Position numbers and translations under genes: made by a program. From positions 1-64,000 of the forward strand of contig LLEY01000166.1 of assembly GCA_001414485.1 (NCBI GenBank): a stretch of DNA of 64,000 nt, in the 5' to 3' direction. The DNA comes from Calycina herbarum. Taxonomy: Eukaryota; Ascomycota; Leotiomycetes; Helotiales; Pezizellaceae. A model generated the notes under the pieces. That model was not told the DNA's origin. It did no database searches and saw only the letters and a list, made by a program, of their open reading frames with translations. Below, in pieces: positions 48,710 to 60,225 of this stretch; within the stretch, counting starts at the first letter, position 1, and every line of letters starts with the position of its first letter.

Positions 48710-50104
48710 ATGAGCGCTGAACCAACTCCTCCCGTGGTCGCGGCTACTGAACCAGCACCTATCGTCGAAACCCCAAAGCCAACTGAGTCCAAGCCTGTCG
48801 AACCAGAGGCTGCGGCAGTAGCAACCCCTGAGAAGAGTCAGGCCACCCCCGAAAAAGTCGCAGAGGAGAAACCACAAGCCACCGAAAAGGTTCCAGAAAA
48901 AGCAGCTGTTGCAGTTGAAACTCCCTTGCAAAAACTCACCTCTGAACTCCCAGCAATCATCAAGGAAACAGAGCATGATGAGATGTGGGGTGTAACCCTC
49001 TCTCCCGACCCATCACACATCCCCACCACCATCATCCTAGAGAAATTCTTGAGGGCAAATAATAAAGTCGTCGCCGATGCCATCACACAACTCAAGAAAG
49101 CTTTGAAATGGAGAAAGGAGATGAAACCTCTTGCTCTCTTGTCTGATGTGTCATTTGACAAGGCGAAGTTCGGAGACCTCGGATTTGTCACTGTGTACCC
49201 TCAACCGGATGGGTTGAAGGAGATTGTGACTTGGAATGTTTATGGGGCTGTCAAGGATAATAAGGTTACCTTTGGCAATGTTGAGGAGTGAGTTATTCTT
49301 ATTTCTATGATGGATGAGATGTGTGGTGTTTAATGTACTCATTGCTGACATTGTATCACAGGTTTGTCAAATGGCGCGCGGCTCTTATGGAGCTGTCTCT
49401 TAAGGAGCTGGATTTGAAGAATGCTACTGTCAAGATTCCAGAGGATGGACCTGATCCTTACCGTGAGTTTCATTCAAACACATGTCTCTTCTGTTTTCAT
49501 CCAGCAATTTGGATGCCATCTGGGGGATTGTCAATTAGCCCTGTCAGCATGGAACGCGGTTGTTGACAAAGTCTTCAATGTCCCTCGCAAATTCCAACCC
49601 TCATTCCACCCATGATACTTCATCATGAACCCCCCCTCTGTCCTTCCCCAAACTACAAATCCACATTCTAACACTTCCACAGGAATGGTCCAGGTGCACG
49701 ACTACCTAAACGTCTCCTTCCTCCGCATGGACCCCACCATCAAAGCAGCATCCAAACAAACCATCGAGACCTTCAGCATGGCATACCCCGAACTCGTAAA
49801 AGAAAAATTCTTCGTCAACGTCCCACTTCTTATGGGTTGGGTCTTCGCCGCAATGAAGCTCATCCTCTCTCCCGCCACTATCAAGAAGTTTCATCCGTTG
49901 TCTTATGGTAGTAGCTTGGCTGGAGAGGTTCCTTTTGGTAAGGACTTACCTATTGCTTATGGTGGCAAGGGAAAGGACATCAATGAGGGCTTGACTGTTA
50001 AGTATGCTGAGGGTGAGCCGGCAAAGGTTGTGGAACCGGTCGTTGCGAAGGAAGATCCCGCTGCGAAGGAGGAGGCTGTTGTGAAAGAGCCAGTTAAGGA
50101 GTAA
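48710..50104 (+). CDS. sfh5: Sec14-like phosphatidylinositol transfer protein, Sfh5 type
   Basis: Non-classical Sec14 homologue; members exchange phosphatidylinositol between membranes and act at endoplasmic reticulum-plasma membrane contacts. Three exons, 48710-49287, 49362-49462 and 49683-50104, give 366 residues. Residues 1-75 are low-complexity Pro/Glu/Ala/Lys. The CRAL-TRIO N part (residues 80-150) includes IILEKFLRANNKVVADA and LKKALKWRKEM. The lipid-binding domain has EFVKWRAALMELSLKELD, then across intron 2 DPYRMVQVHDYLNVSFLRMD, followed by YPELVKEKFFVNVP and MGWVFAAMKLILSPATIKKF. The tail is again Ala/Lys/Glu/Val-rich. Intron 2 is 220 nt, longer than usual here, but direct joining restores the family sequence so no extra exon is needed. 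Convergent with mus81. Confidence 0.92.
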
Positions 50105-50399
50105 TAGCCTAACATTGATGTTAGGGGGGTGCTTGTTGTTTGAGGGCGAGGGCGATGGAAGCTCGGTCATTGCATGAATATTGGTTGGAGGACTTTATTG
50201 CTTTTTGAGATTGCGAGATGATATCCTGTTGCGCTCTTTTTAATACCCTCAAATTGAGTTTAATTGAATTGTTCATTGCCAAGTTTAATACCTACATTTG
50301 CTGCAACCTGTCTGCCAAAACCAAGATTTAAAACTCCAGAGCCTATATCATAATCCCACCCAGCTTTTACAAACACATAAACATACACTCTCTTCCGTA
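50105..50399. other. Convergent 3' region
   Basis: Shared 295-bp 3' region between the Sec14-like and Mus81 genes; no gene seen. Confidence 0.6.
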
Positions 50400-52202
50400 T
50401 CAATACTCGACCTCAGAACAGCCCCAAACTTTGGCAACCTTGGTACTCACAGCCTTCTGAATCTTCCTATTCCCAATTAAATTCCTACACTTATCACTAA
50501 CCATACCAAGCTTCTTCTTGTTTTCCTCATCACCCTCGCCCAGCGCCTTAAATGCGGCCACGAAATCAGCGGGGGTCTTCCATATCTTCTGGATCTCCAA
50601 GGCTTTTGTACCACTAATACCTTTGGTACACATCAACATCTTCAAAAAATTGTCTCTCAGAGTGAGATTCTTGGTTTTTTCAGAGTGGAATTGGAACAGT
50701 CCGAAAGTGGCATGGTAATCTGTCCCGGGATGTTTTTCCTTCAGATGCTTAAGAAGAGGAAGATAGTTCCAGTACGTGACCACTGAAGTGGGAATCACGT
50801 AGAGATGTTCCTTCTCATATCGTAGCTTTAGCATGGCTGTCAGGCGTACGAGGTAACGAATGGTTTCGTCGATTTTCTGGGTTTTCTTGACGAAGAAACC
50901 GCTCACGACTTGGGTCGTTGCGATGGAGGACTGAACTCTCTCGGCCCAGTGTTCCGCAAAGTATTCCTTGTCAACGCCACTTTCTTCGATGAGGTAAATT
51001 CCGTTTCTGAGACCGCTCTTGTTTAAACGGAACTTTTGTTCGTAGAATCGGCCATCTTTGATGGAGCTTATGAGATCGTCTAGACGTTTTCGTTCCACGA
51101 TATAGTCAAGAACGATTTCATCACCTTCCATGCCTTGTTTTGAAAGGTAGTCCGGGTCTTTGAGTTTCGCAACCCATAGAATATCACCCAAGGGAAGAGA
51201 TCGCACCAGAGGTTTGGCACCCATCTTCTCCTTCAATTCATCGTGAATGTATTCTCGATTCTTTTTTGAAACGACTTCACGATTATCGAGCACCATTTCG
51301 ACGGTAAAAGAACCGGGCTGTAGAACAATTGGCCTGAACTCTGGGAGGGAAGCCGCTGAGGTTACGATTTCGCCCATAGGGATCAAGTCGTCCCCAGGAC
51401 TCTCATTTTCGTCACCTGCCGCTGGAGTCTTAGAAGTGTTCCGTCCCGCCGGTGGAGGGCTCCCGCCTAGATCATAGAAATCGTCGTCTTTGGATTTCGA
51501 TGACTCTGCAGCTTGGTCTCTTGATACAAAGTTGTCGATTCGTCCTGAATTTGGATCATGTGCTTTTTTGAAGCGTTCTGCAAGCTCCCATCCTTCGTCT
51601 GTCAAAAAGTACTTCCGTGTTGGACGTCCCTTTTCATAAACCAAGTCCTTTTCAGTCAATTTGCTCATGGAGTTCCACGCCGTGTAATGGCCGTTTGGAA
51701 TTGTGAATGAAGAATCAGAATGTTGTTGCGCCAAATCTATGATATCCTGCTTCAAGATGCCAGTCTTCACCCCCTTCTCCAGTGTCGCAAGAGCTAGTAT
51801 GATTGCATAACCGCCAGTGCGATGTCCCGGCACATAAGGCTTTGTTTTCCTAGGTTTCTTGACTGGGGTCGCTGCCTCTGGTTCATCGTCGTCGTCCCCG
51901 CTACCGGCTGTTGCATTCTTTTTCTTTCTTTTCTTTTTGGGTATCGCAGGCATTTCCTCGCCATTTTCTTCACAGTGTTTCTTCATCCTCTCTGTCAATC
52001 GGTCGCAGAGCTTGGGTCCGAAGCCAGTGAGTTGTATGACTTGTGAAGGGTGCTGGAATTGCAATGGGCATCCTTTGAGAGAATCGTGAGCTTTCTTGTA
52101 AGTGGTAACTCCTTTCGAACCCCGTTGCTGCTCCTTCTCAAGCCATTCTTTGACCCAGCTTAGCCAGAGAGGGTTTGCACATTCGTTGTCGTTGCGGGGC
52201 AT
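50400..52202 (-). CDS. mus81: Crossover junction endonuclease Mus81
   Basis: Catalytic subunit of the Mus81-Eme1 structure-specific nuclease that cuts branched DNA during recombination and replication-fork repair. One exon, 600 residues. The chosen start gives MPRNDNECANPLWLSWVKEW, the conserved N-terminus; a longer frame upstream lacks an ATG. An N-terminal helix-hairpin-helix (LTGFGPKLCDRL) is followed by a Lys-rich linker, then a winged helix (residues about 130-220, GGYAIILALATLEKG and KYFLTDEGWELAERF). The XPF/ERCC4 nuclease core has LPLGDILWVAK and VERKRLDDLISSIKDGRF, with the ERK-x3-D catalytic motif near residue 370. A C-terminal HhH region ends the protein. Lack of introns is unusual in this window but open throughout. 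Divergent from the mutase gene. Confidence 0.96.
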   Translation of the reverse strand: MPRNDNECANPLWLSWVKEWLEKEQQRGSKGVTTYKKAHDSLKGCPLQFQHPSQVIQLTGFGPKLCDRLTERMKKHCEENGEEMPAIPKKKRKKKNATAGSGDDDDEPEAATPVKKPRKTKPYVPGHRTGGYAIILALATLEKGVKTGILKQDIIDLAQQHSDSSFTIPNGHYTAWNSMSKLTEKDLVYEKGRPTRKYFLTDEGWELAERFKKAHDPNSGRIDNFVSRDQAAESSKSKDDDFYDLGGSPPPAGRNTSKTPAAGDENESPGDDLIPMGEIVTSAASLPEFRPIVLQPGSFTVEMVLDNREVVSKKNREYIHDELKEKMGAKPLVRSLPLGDILWVAKLKDPDYLSKQGMEGDEIVLDYIVERKRLDDLISSIKDGRFYEQKFRLNKSGLRNGIYLIEESGVDKEYFAEHWAERVQSSIATTQVVSGFFVKKTQKIDETIRYLVRLTAMLKLRYEKEHLYVIPTSVVTYWNYLPLLKHLKEKHPGTDYHATFGLFQFHSEKTKNLTLRDNFLKMLMCTKGISGTKALEIQKIWKTPADFVAAFKALGEGDEENKKKLGMVSDKCRNLIGNRKIQKAVSTKVAKVWGCSEVEY

Positions 52203-52568
52203 GATCGCGAGGAGTGCTGGAATGCAATGCGCAATTATCGTGTTAAGCAAGGGTTCGCGCAGAAGCAATTGAACTCGAGGGTGCGTGTCATGCGCAACTA
52301 GTTAGCAAGGAAGATTGGGAAGGGAAGGCGCGACTGAGAAGCAAATGCTGTGTTGTATTGGTTGTCCGGAGAGCTGAGTTCAATTGGAAAGCGCGACCGA
52401 AATCCCTGCGATATGCGAAAGCACGTGACTGCTGTTTATTTATAAATCACCCCACTTCGTTTCCGGGGCTCACCCCTCTATTGAACTCAGCTCTCCAGCT
52501 CCGGTTTTCCAACCTCAACTCAACTACCCTACCTCCCTCTCTACATCACCTCCAAATACGCTACCGAA
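52203..52568. promoter_or_regulatory. Divergent promoter, mus81 and agm1
   Basis: A 366-bp gap shared by two divergent genes. It contains GCACGTGAC (52421-52429), a GGGAAGGCGCGACT motif (52322-52335) with a weaker relative GGAAAGCGCGACC (52386-52398), and TTTATAAAT near 52440, a TATA-like string about 130 bp before the mutase start. Confidence 0.45.
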
Positions 52569-54300
52569 ATGGCTTCCAAAGATGCCCAAATTCTTGCTGC
52601 GGCCAAGAAGCACCCAAAACCCGTCGATCGAGTTTTCCAATATGGCACAGCAGGCTTTCGAATGAAAGCTGACCTCCTTGATTCAGTCGTTTTCCGCGTG
52701 GGACTCCTCGCTGAGCTACGCTCAAGAAAGCTCAAAAACACAATTGGTGTAATGATTACTGCTTCGCACAACCCCCCAGCAGACAATGGCGTGAAGCTGG
52801 TGGACCCTATGGGAGAAATGTTGGAGGAGGCTTGGGAAGCTCATGCCACCAAGCTGGCCAACGCTCGGGATGAAGATGTGGTCAAAGTCTACCGAGAAAT
52901 TGAGGCAAAAGAGGGTGTCAGCGAGAGCAGCAAATCCAACGTTATCTATGGCCGGGATACCAGGCCTTCTGGTCCAAAGCTGGTAACTGCTTTGGTTGAT
53001 GCTTTGGAGGCCGTTGGTTCAACTAGCACCGACTACAAACTTCTTACAACCCCACAACTCCACTACCTTACCAGATGCACAAACACGATCGGCACACCAC
53101 TCGAATATGGAGATGTCAGTGAGCAGGGTTATTACGAAAAGTTGGCAAAGGCTTTCATCAAGGCTATGGATGGAAAGAAGCCTGTTAGATCCCTCACAGT
53201 AGATTGTGCAAATGGTGTAGGAGCACCAAAGCTAGCCGAATTCTTAGCTACAATGCAATCAGCAGTTGCACTAGTAAATGACGAGGAGAAGCAGACAAAG
53301 GATGAGCCAAAAACATACACAAACCCGTGTTTGGAAGTCAAGATTATCAACGATGATATTATCAATGCGGAGGTTCTTAATCATGATGTAGGTGTTAGAT
53401 GATGTTCCCTTAGATTCTGGCTAACATCCACAGTGCGGTGCGGACTTTGTTAAGACCAAGCAGCGAGCACCTCCATCTTCCACAGCTGGCGTCAACGACC
53501 GATGCTGTTCATATGATGGTGATGCTGATCGAATTGTCTATTATTTCAACGATCCTGAGCAAGGTTTCCGCCTTCTTGACGGTGATCGAATTGCTACACT
53601 CGCTGCGTCTTTCATCGGTGATCTCGCCCGTGAAGCTGGATTTGGCCAGGAGTTGAAGATTGGAGTTGTACAAACTGCCTATGCCAACGGCGCAAGCACA
53701 AAGTACGTCGAAAAGACTCTTGGCCTTCCAGTTGTCTGCACCAAGACAGGAGTCAAGCATTTGCATCATGCCGCAACAAAATTCGATGTCGGTGTCTATT
53801 TCGAAGCCAACGGCCACGGAACTGTCGTTTTCTCACAACAAGCTCTGGACACCTTCAAGAAAGCTCTTGGTGACAAGGAGTCACTCCAGTCTCCTGCCCA
53901 AAAGAGTGCTCTTACAACTTTGGTTGGTCTTACAGAAGTCATCAACCAAACTGTTGGTGATGCTCTTTCAGATATGCTTCTTGTTGAGATCATTCTTGCC
54001 CATAAGCGCTGGACACCAAAAGAATGGGATCTTACTTACATAGATCTTCCAAACCGTTTGGTTCGTGTTGAGGTCGCAAACCGAGGTATCTTTGTGGCAG
54101 ATGCCACTGAGAGAAGATTGATCAAGCCTACAGAGGCCCAAGCTCAGATTGATGCGTTAGTATCTAAGTATTCCGAAGGCAGATCATTTGCGAGAGCCTC
54201 GGGAACAGAAGATGCTGTCAGAGTGTATGCTGAGGCTGCCACAAGAAGCGAAGCGGATGATTTGGCTACTAAGGTTGCTTCTGTTGTGAAGCAATGTTAA
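52569..54300 (+). CDS. agm1: Phosphoacetylglucosamine mutase
   Basis: Converts N-acetylglucosamine 6-phosphate to the 1-phosphate in the cytosol, a step towards UDP-GlcNAc for chitin, N-glycans and GPI anchors. Two exons, 52569-53387 and 53434-54300, encode 561 residues, within the family range. The active-site serine loop ITASHNPP puts the phosphoserine at residue 66; metal loop DGDADR is at about 301-306 (exon 2). The sugar-binding loop is in YFEANGHGTV, and the phosphate-binding loop near the C-terminus in RASGTEDAVRVYAEA. RVFQYGTAGFRMKADLLDSV near the N-terminus is typical of this subgroup and separates it from phosphoglucomutases. The 46-nt intron joins LNHD to CGADFVKTKQ. Confidence 0.97.
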
Positions 54301-54843
54301 AGCAAGTGGTATGATGCAAAAACATTTATGAGGGTCTTGATGGCGTTTGATTTAGGAAATGAAGAATGGCGATGGCATAACCTGTTGACAGACCAAAAGT
54401 TTTGAAGCATTTTTTTATACGTTTGTTCCTAGAAAGTCCTACTTTTATTTGGGTGGCGTTTCTAGGCTATTCTCATCTGACCAGAGCTTACGAGTTCAAT
54501 TTCTCTGTTAATTTACTTTTTTCAAGAAATATTATTCGACCCTGTGGATATTTCACTTTGCTTCCAAGTGGTGGTTGTAACTAATCCAGTAATTACTCTG
54601 TCGTACGATTGTTAACCTGAAGAGAGGCAAAACACAATCATGTGACATAAAACCTCGGGGCTTGTTCCGGCGTGGCATCGGAGTTTCCTCCGACTGAGAA
54701 TGATGATGCAATAGACTCAGATTGGGAAAGCGCCGCTGAAGTATGACCGCGTAAGTGATGTTTATTGTTTTTTTTAATTCATTGTGTACTTATATGCAGT
54801 TCGGTTCCAACTATCAGATTAAAACCACTCATCAGATCTTTTA

Positions 54844-55808
54844 ATGCGTTCATCACTCTTCATATCCAGAACTTGTAATAGAACTGCAGGACCTCGTTAC
54901 TTTAGTTTCCCAATCACAACAAGAAACATGTCTACCGGAACCCCTTCAGCAACTGCTCAGGCGCAGAAAGAGGCGGGTATGAAAGCTCCTTCTACCAACG
55001 ATTTGGGTATTGAGAATACCGATATCAAAACCGCTACTGGTGTGGAGCTTTCTCAGTACCAGAAGGTTATTGTTGGAAGTGTTTTAGATGTATATCTTCA
55101 CTCATTCCCAAACCTGGAATTATAATTAACCTCCAATCCAGCTCTTCGCCGGTCGCCCATCACTAAAGAAACTCCAACTTTGGGCTGTACATTTCCCCTC
55201 TCCTCCCATCCACAATCCACTTACTAATTTCTCCAGGACGACGCAACATTCGCCGACCCAATAACAAAAGCCGTTGGAAGAAAACAATACGAACCCCAAT
55301 GGTACGGTCTCCAAGCCGCATTTTCAAAAATTGAGCGTCTCTCTCAAAACGTCACTTCCTCAGGAAACCCTATCACCATGGATTTGAAAACGAAGTACAC
55401 GATTAAAGGTATTGGAAAGGAACAGACTATCGAGAGTGTGATTAGCATTCACACTGATACCAAGGGCGAGAAGATCGTTATGGTGGAGGATAAGTGGAGT
55501 GGGGAACTGCCTGAGGGGGCTTTTGCTAAGGTTAGTTTTTCTGAAGGGTTCTTGAATCTAAGGTGGCAGTTTGAGAGGGTGGAGAGATGGGGATGGTGGA
55601 GGTGGAGCTTTTTATGGGAGACGAGGGTGTGGGAGGTGGGAGGCCTTCTAATTTTGATTTTTGGTTTTGGGGTTTGGTTGGGGTGATGAGATGGTATGCT
55701 AACTTTTAACAGGCGTTCAGAAACCTCAATTCGGTTACGGTCCCAGCATTTGTCAGTGTTCCAAAGAATGATGCAGAGGATGCGAAGAGAGAAGGTCCAA
55801 AAAATTGA
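54844..55808 (+). CDS. SnoaL/NTF2-like domain protein, conserved in fungi
   Basis: Four exons, 54844-55089, 55142-55186, 55237-55530 and 55713-55808, give 226 residues. From about residue 75 the sequence follows the pattern of a SnoaL/NTF2-like fold: a helix ending SVLDLFAGRPSLKKLQLWADDATFADP, split over three exons, then PQWYGLQAAFSKIERLS and a set of strands with KYTIKGIGKEQTIESV and KIVMVEDKWSGELP. The first 28 residues are rich in Arg, Ser and aromatic residues with no acids and could target mitochondria; a second ATG at 54928 (MSTGTPSA) would give a shorter cytosolic form. The fold is used both by small enzymes and by binding proteins, and catalytic residues cannot be named, so function is unknown. 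Exon 2 is only 45 nt. Confidence 0.82.
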
Positions 55809-55974
55809 AGGGTCGTGAAATGAGAAATAGGCTCATTGGAACTAATTAGTATAATACATATGAATTATCATGCAAATTCTTTTGGTGTGGGGGGAATGTG
55901 ATGGTATTCAGGTGACACATCATATATCTTACCCGCTTTCTTTGTTCAGCGGCAGAGTTCATAAATCTCTAGTA

Positions 55975-56029
55975 ACGTGGTTTATCAGCGAGTCGATCAT
56001 ATCACCGAGTCGATCACTTTTCCTTGGCA
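55975..56029. repeat. Left terminal inverted repeat of the pogo element
   Basis: 55 bp beginning ACGTGGTTTATCAGCG, preceded by TA at 55973-55974. It contains two direct copies of CGAGTCGATCA, which could be paired transposase-binding sites. Its reverse complement is found without mismatch at 57977-58031. Confidence 0.93.
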
Positions 56030-56070
56030 CGAAACTTTGCACCTAAATAAATCAACCACAACATATTAAA

Positions 56071-57945
56071 TTAATTATCGCTCTTAGGATCTGACGAACT
56101 AGATACATCTACAACTTCTTGACAAGTTCGCGTGTTGTAACCAGCTTTTCCATAAGTTCTACAGCGCCGCCTAGAAGGTTGCCCCTCCTTACGACTAACC
56201 CCCGCCTCACGTACGTCGCGTCGTACTTGCTCATCTACATCCTTCTGAGCTAAAATATCCTGTACATCCTCTACTATAAGTGCCCCCCCTTGACGGACAC
56301 GAGTCTTTTTAGCCCTACGGCGTTTGCTTAGGGCTTCATTTGCCGCGCGAAGAGTACGGACCTCCGCAGACAAAAGGGTTATCTTATGTGCTATTCGCTC
56401 TGTACCCTTTGCTAACATAGCAACTGTTTGAAAAAGTGGAGTTGGCAAGCTTCCTTAGTGACGGGCTATACGATTTCGCACAAGAGTTGATTGTGAAAGT
56501 GCTTTAGTTAGGTTAGAAGGGGTCTGGGACACCTAAGGGAGGGGGTTGGCACTAGATGGCCGAGGGGGAGTTGGAGTCTGTAACCTCACGTCAAGCTTTG
56601 AAAGCACTGCTTGCGGGTTAAAAGGCACTAGGCTAGCTCCACGGAATCCAGCCTGACAGTTTAGGACTGTCATTGTTTCCTTGTATACTACTACAAAGGC
56701 TAGAAAGAACTCAACCTTTGTAATGTGGTTGATATAGGCCTTAATAAACGTCTCAATCTGTCGACCATACGCCTGTTTTAATATACTAAAGCACCTAACA
56801 TCAAGTGGCTAGGTTAGATAGGATGAATGAGGAGGTAGTCTAAGAGTAATAATGTTATATGTCTTATAGTACTCTTGGAACTTAGCTGATTTATAACTCT
56901 TATACCTATCTAAGACTAGTATTCGATATAGACCCTTTATACGAGTAGTAGTGTGTTTATCAAAGTGCTTTAACTATTCTAGACCTGTTTTATTATTTGT
57001 CTAACTATTACTTGTCGGTTTAATAACCTAGTCGGGTAGGAGGCCGCCGTCGGTATACTAATTAGAGAGATGGTTCTTGCCCTGAACTACTAAGAATAGA
57101 GGAACACTCTAGCCCTCTCTATTAATATAGGCAATTGCTATAGTCTATTCCTGATTACCTAGCTAAACTGCCTTGCCTCTACTACGCTGATCTATACGAG
57201 TAACAACTATTCTAGGACAAATAATACCTATTATAAACCCGGTTTCGTTAAAGTTATAAAAGTCGTAGTCTAAAACCCTATACTTCGCTCGTATATTCGT
57301 AATAAGTTGAAACCACGTACTAATTAGCTCTAGATCTTCGTATAAGGCCCTTTAGAAATCATAAACGCGATTAAAACGCGTCTTAATGTGACGGTTATAG
57401 TCACGAAGGCCGGATGTCACATGTTCGCTTAGATGCACGCTAGTACTAGCGCACGCACTAGCGCAGATGACTTGTATTTAGTTCCCGGTTCTCTCGAGCT
57501 CTTCTGCTCTCCTCGTCTTTTGTCCTAAGAATAGAGTGTTGTTTGTTCTGCCTTTGTCTACTGAAGCACGTCTGTCACACTTAAGGTCTAGTTATTGTTA
57601 TACAAATCGATGTACTTAGAGCTTGCCGACGCGTCTTCCCCCTCGTAATTTAAGGATAAAATTAGCTATATCTTCTACACTAGCTATCCGGGGTGTAAAT
57701 CCTCTGGAATCTATATCGAGTATATTCTAAATAATCACTTCCTCTTCTAACTCAATCAACTTATAACAATTAGCTTTGGAATTAGAGCGGTAGGTTCGGC
57801 CAGCTATTCTGTTAGAAAGAGTCGTATATAGTACTTTATAGATCTTTGCTGCGGAGCGTTTACTTAGTTTTTTAGACGATCGAATAGCCTCGATAGCTAG
57901 AATGATTCGCCCTTCTTAGGTTTAAATTTCTATGATAAATAGTTA
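56071..57945 (-). pseudogene. Transposase remnant, DDE_1/CENP-B-like
   Basis: Reading the minus strand in the frame of the family gives recognisable pieces in order: RIILAIEAIRSSKKLSKRSA and LDIDSRGFTPR (DNA-binding part), then after the solo LTR FNRVYDF and ALYEDLELISTWFQL, YDFYNFNETGF (first catalytic Asp region), GRQIETFIKAYINHITKVEF and AGFRGASLVPFNPQAVLSKL, and an intact 125-residue C-terminal frame (56071-56448) with a basic patch SKRRRAKKTR and a CRTYGKAGYNTRTC knuckle-like end. Many stops interrupt it, nearly all where the family has Gln or Trp (for example TAG at 57163-57165 in KAV*LGN). The catalytic function must be lost. Confidence 0.9.
57387..57579. mobile_element. Solo LTR of a retrotransposon, nested in the pogo element
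   Basis: A 193-bp block starts TGTGACGG, ends CTGTCACA, and is flanked on both sides by CTTAA (57382-57386 and 57580-57584), a 5-bp target duplication. Removing it and one CTTAA rejoins the transposase reading in the family's order (...LK then TRFNRVYDF). No internal retroelement genes are present, so it is what remains after recombination between two LTRs. Gypsy versus copia cannot be decided. Confidence 0.85.
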
Positions 57946-57976
57946 AGAAAACGCGTGTTAAAGTTTTAGAAGTTTA

Positions 57977-58031
57977 TGCCAAGGAAAAGTGATCGACTCG
58001 GTGATATGATCGACTCGCTGATAAACCACGT
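57977..58031. repeat. Right terminal inverted repeat of the pogo element
   Basis: Exact reverse complement of 55975-56029, ending CGCTGATAAACCACGT, followed by TA at 58032-58033. Confidence 0.93.
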
Positions 58032-58033
58032 TA

Positions 58034-58927
58034 TACTAAAGTGTTTATAGAAAATATTAATAGGGAAAAAAGGCAAAAGTTAGTTAGCTAACTCCGAGTG
58101 TTGACTTTTCACTCTAGTTTTGTCGAAGGTATAGAGAAGGTTTTCTGTCAGTTAGCCCCAATCTCATGTCTTGATTTCTCACTCCAGTTACATCACCTCC
58201 AAATTAAGGGTTTCTTTTTGTTTCTCTTTCTCTTTCTTTTTGTTTCACTTATTTTACAAGTGTTGATTTTACGAGAGTTAGCCCAAGTGTTTATTTTAAA
58301 ATATGCTAAAAAAAATTAAAAGCTCAGTCCGTCTGGTTTAATCAACCTGGGTCGCCTTCTTCCGAGGCGGAGGAAAATTTTGCTTTTTTTTTGTAGACTT
58401 GGGAGTTTTCAAGCGACTGTCATCTGGGAAATGGGTTGCAATCCTGACCTCGACAAGCCCATTGATTGAGCCAACGTAGAGTTGTTCTGTTTTTGGCCCG
58501 CTGCCAAGACGTTCTGGCATTCATGTTACCCCAAACAGCTCGTCTCACATCACAACTCACAGCATAATAGAAAGCATTAGTCTTTGGTATTTATCTTCAA
58601 TTCTTTCCATGAATCTAAGGTATACCCTACCATACAAAAGGCAATGTATTGTCTCCTGTAGTTTCCGACCCCCCGCAAAATAATATGCGAAACGAAAAAG
58701 GCTGCTGAACAAGAAAGATTTCCGCTATGCTGCTCTCTAAACGCCAGTTGAACATTCCGGTTTGTTGTGCCCCTTGTCATAAAAACAGATCATGGCGTTA
58801 CCATCCGTCCCCAAATTTACCAAAGAAAAAAACATGAAGTTGAAAAGGAGAAGGGATTTCCAGGGTCTGCGCTCTCAGCCGCGAAGGAACCCATCACACC
58901 GAAAAATAAAAATAAGATTCGTTTTCA
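58034..58927. other. Intergenic region after the transposon
   Basis: AT-rich, without a gene I can support. Two imperfect copies of a block near 58081-58120 and 58155-58195 share GTTAGC, then TTGA(C/T)TT(T/C)TCACTC(T/C)AGTT. A minus-strand frame at 58338-58520 is Lys/Pro-rich and unrecognised. Confidence 0.5.

Positions 58928-60225
<1,298 letters not shown>

Larger units (their letters stand above)
55975..58031 (-). mobile_element. Pogo/Fot1-type DNA transposon, inactive
   Basis: A 2,057-bp element bounded by identical 55-bp terminal inverted repeats and flanked on both sides by TA, the target duplication of Tc1/mariner-pogo elements. The minus strand of the interior encodes a ruined transposase with the helix-turn-helix, DDE and C-terminal zinc-knuckle-like parts in the expected order. 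A 193-bp solo LTR is inserted inside. The element sits between the 3' ends of the SnoaL-like and arginine methyltransferase genes and breaks no gene. Confidence 0.93.

Noticed and set aside
48501..48976. 153-residue minus-strand frame over the start of the Sec14-like gene
   Set aside because: Antisense shadow of the low-complexity N-terminus.
49463..49682. Extra exon inside the 220-nt intron of the Sec14-like gene
   Set aside because: Joining the flanking exons directly restores the family sequence DPYRMVQVHDY; the interior has stops in the needed frame.
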